A DNA stretch of 64,000 nt from Reichenbachiella ulvae. Its GTDB lineage: Bacteria > Bacteroidota > Bacteroidia > Cytophagales > Cyclobacteriaceae. This document shows, piece by piece, positions 35,013-42,361 of this stretch (its first letter is position 1; each line of letters starts with the position of its first letter). The DNA is taken from positions 496,001 through 560,000 of the forward strand of contig NZ_JAOYOD010000001.1 in the NCBI RefSeq assembly GCF_025833875.1. Direction: 5' to 3'. The notes under the pieces are model-generated. The model saw only the letters and a program-made list of their open reading frames with translations. It did not search any database and was not told the DNA's origin. Position numbers and translations under genes: made by a program.

Positions 35013-35621
35013 TCAAGATGCCAACGTAGCAAGTATGTCCTCCTCTGCGATAGCACCTTGGCGCAAAATAAGTGGTTTTTGGTCGTTAAACCCAACGATC
35101 GTGGACTCAAATCCGATATGACATTCGTCACCATCCAGAATGTAGTCTATACGGTCACCCAGCTGCGCATCTACCTCCTGTGCCGTCACCGGACTAGGCT
35201 GTGTATGCAGGTTGGCGCTTGGTAGTGCTACCGGGAAGTCCAGAAGGCTCAGTAGCTCCAGTGTCAGGGCATGATTACAGATGCGCACACCCACCGTGAC
35301 GCCATTAGCCAGCATTTCTACAGGTATTTTGTCGTTGGCATCCAGGATGAGAGTCAGGGCGCCAGGCCAATATTTGTTAGCGAGTTTTTCGGCATTCGCC
35401 GGAAAATCCTTCACAAAGGTTTTGATCTTCTCTACGGAATTGGTCTGTGCGATGAAGGCTTTGCTTTTAGGTCTCCCTTTGACCTCATAAATCTGCTCGA
35501 TCGCTGCAATGTCAAAGGCATTGCCTGCCAGACCATATACAGTGTCTGTTGGGATCGCCACCAACTTACCCTCTCTGAGCAATGCTGCGGCTTTTTGTAC
35601 GTCTTTTCCTATTTCTGCCAT
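35013..35621 (-). CDS. tsaC: Threonylcarbamoyl-AMP synthase (YrdC/Sua5 family)
   Basis: About 202 residues from the ATG at 35621; an upstream in-frame ATG at 35639 would add MPKFFA. It makes threonylcarbamoyl-AMP from Thr, bicarbonate and ATP for t6A37 on ANN-decoding tRNAs. YrdC motifs: VAIPTDTVYGLAGN near residue 21, KGRPKSKAFIAQ, WPGALTLIL, VTVGVRICNH, FPVALPSANLHTQPSPVTAQEV and STIVGF near the C-terminus. It lacks the Sua5 C-terminal domain, so it is the short TsaC form. It stands alone, upstream of pgk on the same strand. Confidence 0.9.
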   Translation of the reverse strand: MAEIGKDVQKAAALLREGKLVAIPTDTVYGLAGNAFDIAAIEQIYEVKGRPKSKAFIAQTNSVEKIKTFVKDFPANAEKLANKYWPGALTLILDANDKIPVEMLANGVTVGVRICNHALTLELLSLLDFPVALPSANLHTQPSPVTAQEVDAQLGDRIDYILDGDECHIGFESTIVGFNDQKPLILRQGAIAEEDILATLAS

Positions 35622-35639
35622 AGCGAAAAATTTGGGCAA

Positions 35640-36163
35640 ATATGATTCGAAAATTGATGTAAGGCAAATGGAAGGAGATCCTTGTGCATTGGGATGAGTA
35701 GGCTGTGCAGTCTACCGAGGGTTTTGTGCAGTGTTTCGAGATATCCTTGCAATCAAACGAGTTCTTTTACTTGGAGCATGTTTTTTAAAGTTACTTCAAT
35801 CATATGTAGTAAAAAATCACCACCATTGGGGTGAAAAATGTGTGCTTTCCATCAGAAAATGATCATCTTCAGGTAAAAAAATGAGCTCTTATATTCAAAA
35901 AATGAGGTGCCCTAAAAAAGTTGATAGGCTGGAATTTAGTCCTGTTTTGGGTTGTCTTGGTTTTAGTCCTTGTTTGGTAGACTGGTTTTTTGTCTTAGTA
36001 GAGGTTGCAAGTGCTGTACAGCGAAAAGTTCCATACCCGGATCTGGGGATATTTGGTTTCGGAGGGTAACTATCATTCAGCTGGGCTTGGAGGAATAGGG
36101 GGATGGGGGTAGATTCGAGGAGTGAAGGCGTTTATTTATACGTTTAGATACATTTAAAAACAT
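35640..36163. other. Intergenic/accessory flank, no gene seen
   Basis: No frame here looks like a real gene. It contains a near-perfect palindrome GTAGGCTG-TG-CAGTCTAC (35698-35715) and a GCTGTACAGC palindrome. A 62-codon frame at 35881-36069 shows no start signal, domain or coding bias and I reject it. The base composition is uneven, which would fit eroded or inserted DNA next to the HNH gene. Confidence 0.4.
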
Positions 36164-36207
36164 TTAGTAAACACTTAGTAAACACTTAGTAAACACTTAG
36201 TAAACAC
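36164..36207 (+). repeat. Four perfect 11-bp tandem repeats (TTAGTAAACAC)
   Basis: TTAGTAAACAC is repeated exactly four times (36164, 36175, 36186, 36197). It is preceded by two decayed copies of a similar TTTA(G/A)xxACA pattern (about 36142-36163) and followed by TTAATTTTTT. The array ends 93 bases upstream of the HNH-like gene. Each copy spans about one helical turn, so a protein could bind all on one face, as with iterons or operator arrays. There are no spacers, so it is not a CRISPR. Confidence 0.85.
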
Positions 36208-36300
36208 TTAATTTTTTAACTAAAAGCCCTATTGTGCTGCTTATATCCATGTTTTGAGAGGGAGTGGCTGATATTTGGGTGTTAAGCATAATAGTTCAAT

Positions 36301-37152
36301 ATGATCACTCCTTCCATAAAGAACCCTAAGAAATGTTGGCTTTGCAATCAGGAGGGTGCTTTGACTGGTGAACATAAATTTAAGAGGACGGACATAAAAA
36401 AAGCCCTAGAGCATGAAGGTACAAAGTTAATTTACCACCAAAACGAAGTACCACGAAAAACACCTCTTCAAAGTGACAACTCAGACAATCTAAAATTTGA
36501 AAAACTTCTTTGCAATAAGTGCAATGGCACATTAAGTCAACCCTTTGATAAAGCTTATGAACAATTCATTAGTTACGTGCTTTCAAACTTTGAATCTATA
36601 ACCAGAAACGGACATATTGATTTCAATGAAATTTTTGACGAGAAAGTTTATGAAAACCAGCTCAATGTAATCCGCTATTATTACAAACATTTCTGCTGCC
36701 GATTAGCACAAAATAGTATCAATATAGATACGGCATTAATTAAGTTTCTTAGGGGTGCTAAAAGAACTGAAAAGCTATTTGTCCATTTTGAAATAAGAGC
36801 CGATTCTTGGGCGATACTCGAAAAATTGAAAAAAGAGGGTGAACCAACGGGTAACTTTTACAATAGTCCGCTTTCTATTTATGGCACAAAAAATGAATTT
36901 GAGATTGTATATTCATACACAATTATTGACTGGTTTAAGGTTGAGTTTTTCTATTCTGACAGTCTAACCAAAAAAATGTTTGTGGACTTAACTCAATTTT
37001 ATTCTCGATCGAAAGTACCAGTCAGAAGTTTATTTCATCAGCATCCAGAAGATATTTTAAAGGGTGAACAACTCCAAAAGCTCGAATTCGATTTACATCC
37101 AGCACCTCCAAGACCAGAATATATGGTTAGTGTGGTTGGTAATTACTTTTAA
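36301..37152 (+). CDS. Orphan HNH-type nuclease-like protein
   Basis: 283 residues. Residues 12-75 carry a zinc-stabilised HNH-like layout: C12xxC15, the E24-H25 pair in LTGEHKF, then C71xxC74-N75 in LLCNKCNG. The following Q-x-x-F-D-K-A-Y-E-Q helix is typical of small HNH proteins of defence or mobile origin. The rest (about 90-283) is unrecognised, with a beta-rich region around residues 150-230 and a Pro-rich end. The gene is AT-rich compared with its neighbours, stands alone between 11-bp tandem repeats and tRNA-Leu, and has no obvious partner or methylase. It could be a solitary restriction or defence gene, but the HNH call is by motif only. Confidence 0.6.
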   Translation: MITPSIKNPKKCWLCNQEGALTGEHKFKRTDIKKALEHEGTKLIYHQNEVPRKTPLQSDNSDNLKFEKLLCNKCNGTLSQPFDKAYEQFISYVLSNFESITRNGHIDFNEIFDEKVYENQLNVIRYYYKHFCCRLAQNSINIDTALIKFLRGAKRTEKLFVHFEIRADSWAILEKLKKEGEPTGNFYNSPLSIYGTKNEFEIVYSYTIIDWFKVEFFYSDSLTKKMFVDLTQFYSRSKVPVRSLFHQHPEDILKGEQLQKLEFDLHPAPPRPEYMVSVVGNYF

Positions 37153-37236
37153 ACAATATGCTTAACAGACACTATCATCCATAAGCCCTGATCGAGCGCG
37201 TTTGCAATGCCTTACTGTAAGCATAATCTTAACAAA

Positions 37237-37269
37237 AAAAGGCGAAGCAACCTGAGTTACTTCGCCTTT
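37237..37269 (-). terminator. Terminator of tRNA-Leu
   Basis: AAAGGCGAAG (37238-37247) pairs perfectly with CTTCGCCTTT (37260-37269). The A-run on the left gives a T-tract on the minus strand. It lies directly downstream of the tRNA 3' end. Confidence 0.8.
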
Positions 37270-37272
37270 GTG

Positions 37273-37356
37273 TGCCCAAGAAAGGATTCGAACCTTCACG
37301 CCCTAACGAGCACTAGAACCTGAATCTAGCTTGTCTACCAGTTCCAACACTTGGGC
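37273..37356 (-). tRNA. tRNA-Leu (anticodon CAG)
   Basis: 84 nt on the minus strand. The acceptor stem GCCCAAG (ending at 37356) pairs with CTTGGGC (37274-37280), discriminator A at 37273. The anticodon arm is CTAGA-TTCAGGT-TCTAG, so the anticodon is CAG (plus strand CTG 37320-37322), reading CUG. A long variable arm (GCTCGTTAGGGC) and T-arm GGTTCGAATCC are present, as expected for a class II leucine tRNA. The CCA end is not encoded. A nucleotidyltransferase for CCA addition is encoded at 56890-58320. Confidence 0.95.
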
Positions 37357-37432
37357 AGCTATCTTGAACGCAAGAATAGTGATTCCTGTCGACAAAGAGA
37401 ATGGCTGTTGCCCTTAATTTTTTACTAACATA

Positions 37433-38800
37433 TCAAAATCCACAATCACCCCAGTAGCGACAAGCCCAGGCGATCCAGGTGCTCCAGTTGGGGCCGGTGG
37501 TATGTCCTCCGGCGTGCTGTCTGTAGGCAATGTCGCCCTCCGTCATGGCCGTGCCGAGAGGAGGGAAGCTGTTGTTGGATAGGCCTTTCTTGCCTAGCAA
37601 TTCGTACACCGGCCCGGCATGGACGCCCGCCAGAAAATTGCCTTTCGCATCGATCCAATTGCCTTCTACTACGGGGGATCCCAGACTGATAAATACAGGA
37701 CGCGGCGCACAGAGCGCTACCAACTGGTGCGCATCTACTGGAAGGTCGTCAGCGGTATGTGTAGAGGCATATTTGATAAAATTGCCGCAGAACCAGTGAT
37801 ATTCTCCAGAGGAGGCCAGGTTCTCTACGCTTTCGCCAAAGTTCCTTCTAAGAATTTTTAATCCTCCCGCACCGGACGATCCAATAAATCCAATCGAAAA
37901 GCGGTCGTCATAGGCCAGTGTCACTGCGGCAGCTTTTCCATATCTGGAGAGGCCTTCTATGGCCACTCGCTTGGCATCTATGTCATCGTCCACCTCGAAG
38001 TAATCCATGGCTCGGCTCGCGCCCCAGGCCCAGGCACGGAGTGCACCCCATTGCTCGGGTGTTCTGGTTTTGCCCTGATTGGTCAGGCCAATGATGCCTG
38101 CTCTTAGCCCGGCTCCATTGTCGGCCTGGATGCTGTGTGGCACGATGATCGCATAGCCCCATCCTCGAGAGATCAATTGTTCTTTCCATCCCGGTTCGTT
38201 GGAGCTCAAGATAGAGGCGCTTTGATCAGGTCTGGGGCCAAAGGGCCAGTTGATGAATCCAAACTCCAGAACCAGAGGGACCTTTTCCGTGGCGGAGGCA
38301 GGCGTGGCAATCAACAGTTCTATCTCAACCGACAGGTCTGGATAAGAAGAGTTGTCCACTACCCCCTTCAGGCGCTTTTCTACGATGGGCCATGAGCCTA
38401 TGGTCGTGTCCTTTTCGGACAGCACCTGCCAGGTGACCGAAGGGACGTTCTTTGGCACGCGTCCATAGATCTCACGATCAAAATGTTCGACTATTTCGGG
38501 CCGCCTTTTGCTCCACCATTCTTTAGAGGATTGCACGGGCTTCCCATTGTCAAAGCGCAATGGATCGGGCAAGTCATAGCTGCGCACCTTGCTTTCGTCG
38601 CTATTGGCGGCATTGGGTGCGCTGGGGTCTCCGGATGGTCCGGGTCGGTTGGGGATGCTGATGCCCAGTTGCTCCTTCATCTGTTCGAAATCCGCCACTG
38701 TCAATTGATAAATGCTGTCTCTTTGTGCTTGCGATAGCCTTTGAGTATGAGCGAATATGCCAGTACCTAGCAGACCGATCAATAGAATGTATTTGTTCAT
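37433..38800 (-). CDS. Glucuronoyl esterase-like secreted hydrolase (CE15 type)
   Basis: 455 residues with a signal peptide (IGLLGTGIFAHTQ). CE15-like landmarks: WWSKRRPEIVEHFDREIYGRVP near residue 95, EFGFINWPFG, the nucleophile elbow GLSRYGKAA near residue 270 (G-x-S-R-x-G-K), the SSGAGG oxyanion-side loop, and late HAGGHTTGPN carrying the likely catalytic His. Family enzymes cleave esters between 4-O-methylglucuronate and lignin or related uronic-ester bonds. It starts 2 bases after the deacetylase/esterase fusion gene, so the two share an operon facing away from susC. CE15 versus a related acetyl-xylan-esterase-like family is not decided here. Confidence 0.78.
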   Translation of the reverse strand: MNKYILLIGLLGTGIFAHTQRLSQAQRDSIYQLTVADFEQMKEQLGISIPNRPGPSGDPSAPNAANSDESKVRSYDLPDPLRFDNGKPVQSSKEWWSKRRPEIVEHFDREIYGRVPKNVPSVTWQVLSEKDTTIGSWPIVEKRLKGVVDNSSYPDLSVEIELLIATPASATEKVPLVLEFGFINWPFGPRPDQSASILSSNEPGWKEQLISRGWGYAIIVPHSIQADNGAGLRAGIIGLTNQGKTRTPEQWGALRAWAWGASRAMDYFEVDDDIDAKRVAIEGLSRYGKAAAVTLAYDDRFSIGFIGSSGAGGLKILRRNFGESVENLASSGEYHWFCGNFIKYASTHTADDLPVDAHQLVALCAPRPVFISLGSPVVEGNWIDAKGNFLAGVHAGPVYELLGKKGLSNNSFPPLGTAMTEGDIAYRQHAGGHTTGPNWSTWIAWACRYWGDCGF

Positions 38801-38802
38801 GA

Positions 38803-41457
38803 TTAAGGCTTTTGGTCTTTGCAGTGCTGTGCGGCTTCTTCCATGGTAGTGACCCAGTAGTCCGCTTCGTTGGTTTTGAGGTATTCGAGGAACTTGCGGT
38901 GGTTTTCAAGACTCACGTTGAGAGAATGACCGCCACCTACGCCATGAAAGAGAATCACCAGAAGTGCATTTTCCTCGCGGGCTTTTTCTGCCCATTGGAT
39001 CATTTCTTCAGCGCTATGTCCATCCAAGCCATAGCACTTGATGTCGGTAAAGTCCATTGTTTCGATGTGGTTGAGTTGGGAGTCGACCCCTCGCAGAGCA
39101 GTGAACTTGTCTTTGATCTCTGGGATGAAAGATCCTTCGCTGGTCTCCGTATCTCCACAGGTATAGGCAAATGTTCTACTGCTTTTGCCATCCAGCGCCC
39201 TTAGATAGAGTTCTGTCATCTCGATCTCTCTGACTATCTCCTGTGTGTTGTAGTTTCTTAAGTCGTTTTCTGGAATGACCCATTCGCGCCCTTCTCCACC
39301 CAGACATGGGTGGTAAAGCGTGTGATTTCCGAGTTCGTGTCCATTCTGAGCGACACGTTTCCAGTCATACATCCTGCCCTTCGATGCATTGGCAGTGATG
39401 TAGAAGGTAGCCTTCAATCCCAGAGAGTCCAGCACCGGGATGGCATTGTCGAGATGTACATCCAGCGCATCGTCATAGGTCAGTACCACGCCGGCTTTTT
39501 TGCCATACCATAGCTCATCGATCAATTGCGCCTCGAAAGGGGAGGCGGGCAGTCCTTCTTCGTTGTAGAAGTTGATGTCCTGAGGATTGTCCATCCATGC
39601 ATAGCGCACATAGATGGGGTTTGGTACTTTGGGAGTTGAAACAAGGACTTGATTGTTTTTGATCTCTGCACTTGCCCAGTAGTATTGCTGGTCTACACCT
39701 GCCAAAGCAAACCATCTCAGCTTTTCGCCATCTTTGGAGGTCAGGCCACTGCCTATATGATCGAAGGAGAGCGTCACTTGACCCTGGTTGACCGTGGCGG
39801 AGCGATACATGGGGCCAGAATAGACTACATCTTTCTCCCCATAACTGAGTTTCTGTGCAGCCTGCGCCAGTCGGTCTCCAATTGGTTTTTTATTGCCTGG
39901 GTGGATGTCGTTCCATTCTCCTAGCTCTAGCGTCACAGCCATGGCTGTGTTGGGTACGCTGAGGGCTTTTCTTTGAGACTCACGCAGTTCGGCCCAGCCA
40001 CTTTCTGAAGGAGTGTAGTTGACTTCCATGAAGTTAGGGAGTTGCGCATAGAGAAAGGGTAGTTCTTCCTCTCCCCATTTGGCTCTCCAGTCTGATATCA
40101 GTGCTTTGAGCAGGCCTTCATAGGCTTTTGGATTGCCCGCATTGCTTTCTCCCTGATACCAGAGGATACCTCGGATGGGGAAGTTGATGAAAGGAGCGAC
40201 CATGCCATTGTAGAGCGTAGCAGGCTGGTATTGTGCCGCTATGCCATGTTTGATGTTTTTTTGTGGATGAAAAACCTGACCGACTTTGTATTGCCAGGTG
40301 CCTTTTAGATCCAGGGTGTCGCCAGCCGCAGCGAGATAATATGGCTTGTCTGGCACAAATCCTCCTTTACCGCCGTAGTTGGTCACACGGATGGTGATGA
40401 GGTTTTCACCCGCTTTTAATATTCCTTCTATAAAGGCATATCTCCGCTGTGGATATTGGTAGCCAATACCTCCTACACGTTCGCCATTGATGTAGATGGC
40501 ATCCGCATCTACGATTCTACCCATATGTATTTTGCCTGCCTGACCTGCCATGTTTTCTGGTAGGTCGATGACTTTTCGGTACCAAACTGTCCCATTCAAA
40601 TCTTTGATGTCCTGATCTTCCCAGTAGCCAGGGATGTTGATATTGTGCCAGTTTTTCGGTTGGTATGCTGGATCGTGCCATGGGGTAGAGGCTGTGAGTC
40701 CCTGGTCTTCCGGTTGTGGTTCAGCAACTGCTCTGCTAGCCTGTGCTTCCCGATTGATGCGGTTGACATAGGCAGTGTCTTTGTTTTGAGCTATTCTGTT
40801 TAGTTCGGATGGAAAATCTTTGAAGCCTCCTTCGCTGATCCATGCTTCTATGGGGGTTCCGCCATAGCTGGAGTTGATGAAACCCATTGGGACTTTGTAC
40901 TTATCGTAAAGGTTTTTGGCGAAGAAATACCCAACTACGGAAAACACTAGTACGTTTTCTGGATTGGCTTGCTTCCATTCGCCTTTTGGTAAATCTTCTG
41001 AAGGACCTTGAAATTCTGGATTGGAAGGTACTAAAAACTGACGAATCTCGGGGTTGGTAGCTGCTGCGATTTCATCGGTATATCGATCGCTGTGTCGCCC
41101 CAGGTAATGCACCATATTAGATTGACCTGAACAAAACCACACATCACCGATTAAAATGTCCTTGAGCACGATCTGTTCGTTAGCACTGGATATTTCCATT
41201 TCATAAGGCCCGCCAGCCTTGGATTTTCGGAGCTTCACCATCCATTTGCCAGAAGCCTCTGTGGTGGCCTGATAGTTTTTGCCTTTGAATTTTACGGTTA
41301 CTGCGCTACCGGGATCGGCCCAGCCCCATATATTGATATCCTCACCGCGCTGTAGTACCATGCCATCGCTTACCAGTTTGGGTAGACGAAGCTGTGCCTG
41401 TAAGCTGCCAGCCAAGGTGAAACATAGTAGTAGTCCAATTATGCTAATCTTCTTCAT
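38803..41457 (-). CDS. Sialate O-acetylesterase-like/polysaccharide deacetylase fusion
   Basis: 884 residues, signal peptide to about residue 22. The first ~640 residues are an SGNH/SASA acetylesterase: LVSDGMVLQRGEDINIWG, nucleophile in FCSGQSN near residue 111, the NSSYGG block, then GILWYQGESNAG. A jelly-roll insert (IPGYWEDQDIKDLNGTVWYR, about 270-380) splits it as in related enzymes. Residues about 655-884 form a NodB-type polysaccharide deacetylase: GVVLTYDDALDVH with the metal-binding Asp pair, GHELGNHTLYHP with the His-x3-His metal site, and a late ILFHGVGG. One polypeptide would thus remove acetyl groups by two different folds. It is the first intact gene of the minus-strand PUL operon. 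Confidence 0.85.
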   Translation of the reverse strand: MKKISIIGLLLCFTLAGSLQAQLRLPKLVSDGMVLQRGEDINIWGWADPGSAVTVKFKGKNYQATTEASGKWMVKLRKSKAGGPYEMEISSANEQIVLKDILIGDVWFCSGQSNMVHYLGRHSDRYTDEIAAATNPEIRQFLVPSNPEFQGPSEDLPKGEWKQANPENVLVFSVVGYFFAKNLYDKYKVPMGFINSSYGGTPIEAWISEGGFKDFPSELNRIAQNKDTAYVNRINREAQASRAVAEPQPEDQGLTASTPWHDPAYQPKNWHNINIPGYWEDQDIKDLNGTVWYRKVIDLPENMAGQAGKIHMGRIVDADAIYINGERVGGIGYQYPQRRYAFIEGILKAGENLITIRVTNYGGKGGFVPDKPYYLAAAGDTLDLKGTWQYKVGQVFHPQKNIKHGIAAQYQPATLYNGMVAPFINFPIRGILWYQGESNAGNPKAYEGLLKALISDWRAKWGEEELPFLYAQLPNFMEVNYTPSESGWAELRESQRKALSVPNTAMAVTLELGEWNDIHPGNKKPIGDRLAQAAQKLSYGEKDVVYSGPMYRSATVNQGQVTLSFDHIGSGLTSKDGEKLRWFALAGVDQQYYWASAEIKNNQVLVSTPKVPNPIYVRYAWMDNPQDINFYNEEGLPASPFEAQLIDELWYGKKAGVVLTYDDALDVHLDNAIPVLDSLGLKATFYITANASKGRMYDWKRVAQNGHELGNHTLYHPCLGGEGREWVIPENDLRNYNTQEIVREIEMTELYLRALDGKSSRTFAYTCGDTETSEGSFIPEIKDKFTALRGVDSQLNHIETMDFTDIKCYGLDGHSAEEMIQWAEKAREENALLVILFHGVGGGHSLNVSLENHRKFLEYLKTNEADYWVTTMEEAAQHCKDQKP

Positions 41458-41460
41458 GCT

Positions 41461-41593
41461 TTATTCCTTGATTTTAATCTCTATGTGTGCAGATTGTAAG
41501 TTCGGGGATTCTGCTTTGATTTTTATGATTCCACTTGCTCCTTTTTCTGAACGAATGATGGCCAGTACCGGATCATAGAAAGCAGCCCATTTC
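41461..41593 (-). pseudogene. C-terminal remnant of a GH2-like glycoside hydrolase gene
   Basis: On the minus strand a 43-codon open stretch ends in TAA at 41461 and reads FYDPVLAIIRSEKG, then ASGIIKIKAESPNLQ and HIEIKIKE. This resembles the last beta-strands of the C-terminal sandwich domain of Bacteroidetes GH2 beta-galactosidases. A TAG closes the frame upstream near 41594 and no start or further GH2 sequence follows. The stop is 3 bases before the ATG of the fusion gene, normal operon spacing, so the downstream gene once followed a full GH2 gene that was deleted. The GH2 assignment is by resemblance only. Confidence 0.5.
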
Positions 41594-41827
41594 TATCCAA
41601 TCTTTGATGATTCATTACGAAACAATCGATTGCGTAAATAAATAGGTTTTGATTCAGGAATAAAAATAGAGAATAGAAAATCTCCATTCCTTTTGACCAT
41701 TCTCGGTTCTACTTTTTTCTATTGCTAGCCGGGAGTTGCGTTGGGTACTCACCTTTCCAGACATAAATAAGGTGAGAAGTTAATTAATCTTTGTATAGGC
41801 TGAATTAAGCTACATTTTTAATCCTGC

Positions 41828-41856
41828 AGTTCACCTGATAAATAATGAAGTTCACC
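41828..41856 (+). promoter_or_regulatory. Direct repeats AGTTCACC spaced two helical turns
   Basis: AGTTCACC occurs at 41828-41835 and 41849-41856, 21 bases start to start, with a degenerate third copy (AGTTCACA) at 42077-42084. Direct repeats on one face of the helix upstream of susC are the arrangement used by hybrid two-component and AraC-type PUL activators. The binding protein is not known; no regulator is encoded in the PUL. Confidence 0.35.
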
Positions 41857-41955
41857 GATTTTGTGTTTCAGGATGTTTAGGTCTGAGCTATCATTGCATT
41901 GTAGTTAATCACAAAGAAAGCCAACCAAAATCAATCGTGTTCGTTAACTATACTG

Positions 41956-42058
41956 AGACGATCAAAAGTCTCCACTGAAATAGAATAGTAATTTAGTCTT
42001 TCATAATCATGCTTAAGCTGCTGATCCGGACGGGATGAGCAGCTTTTCTTTTTTTATA
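41956..42058 (+). ncRNA. Candidate leader RNA or attenuator upstream of susC
   Basis: A GAGAC/GTCTC hairpin (41956-41973) is followed by a strong bipartite hairpin: AAGCTGCT (42015-42022) with AGCAGCTT (42038-42045), and inner ATCC/GGAT. It runs into a mixed T-tract to about 42057. It lies ~300 bases before susC with no upstream gene on that strand, so it should end either a small RNA or an attenuated susC leader. Confidence 0.45.
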
Positions 42059-42361
42059 GGCTATTCCCTTTTTATCAGTTCACATCCAGCATAGCTGTTG
42101 AATTCTCAAATACTGATTGCACTATCAATTTTTCACATCTCTTATACTTTTTTTATTAAAAACATTGATTCAGCCTTCTCAGGTTTGTTTTTCGCCTGCT
42201 CATGGCTTGGTCTATATTCTCTGGCCTTGCTTTGTTTCTGTGAATTAATGAATACCCGATCGGTTCAAATAGTAGGACATTTGAAATGTTACTTTCGGCG
42301 TTAGGACTAGGCGATTGAGAGTAGCGAAAGATTAAACATTTCTAAATCAAATAAACTAAGT

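Larger units (their letters stand above)
41597..42361. other. Divergent PUL control region
   Basis: 765 bases between the gene remnant and susC with no coding frame I trust. It holds two AGTTCACC repeats, a GAGAC hairpin, a strong terminator-like hairpin and a leader of about 300 bases before susC, described separately. A frame at 42098-42304 lacks a start context or domain and is rejected. Confidence 0.5.

Noticed and set aside
35631..35645. TTTGGGCAAA near the tsaC start considered as an att copy of the tRNA-Leu 3' end
   Set aside because: Only about seven bases match and the orientation is wrong for a direct attachment-site repeat.
35881..36069. 62-residue plus-strand frame upstream of the HNH gene
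   Set aside because: No ribosome-binding context, signal or domain, and the peptide is compositionally unlike its neighbours.
36164..36207. Tandem repeats considered as a CRISPR array
   Set aside because: 11-bp units are contiguous with no spacers and no cas genes are present.
41279..41578. 99-residue plus-strand frame over the start of the fusion gene and the GH2 stub
   Set aside because: The minus-strand reading gives recognisable protein on both sides. The plus frame has no motif.
42098..42304. 68-residue hydrophobic frame before susC
   Set aside because: AT-rich leader DNA often gives chance hydrophobic frames. It lies inside the PUL leader with no start support.
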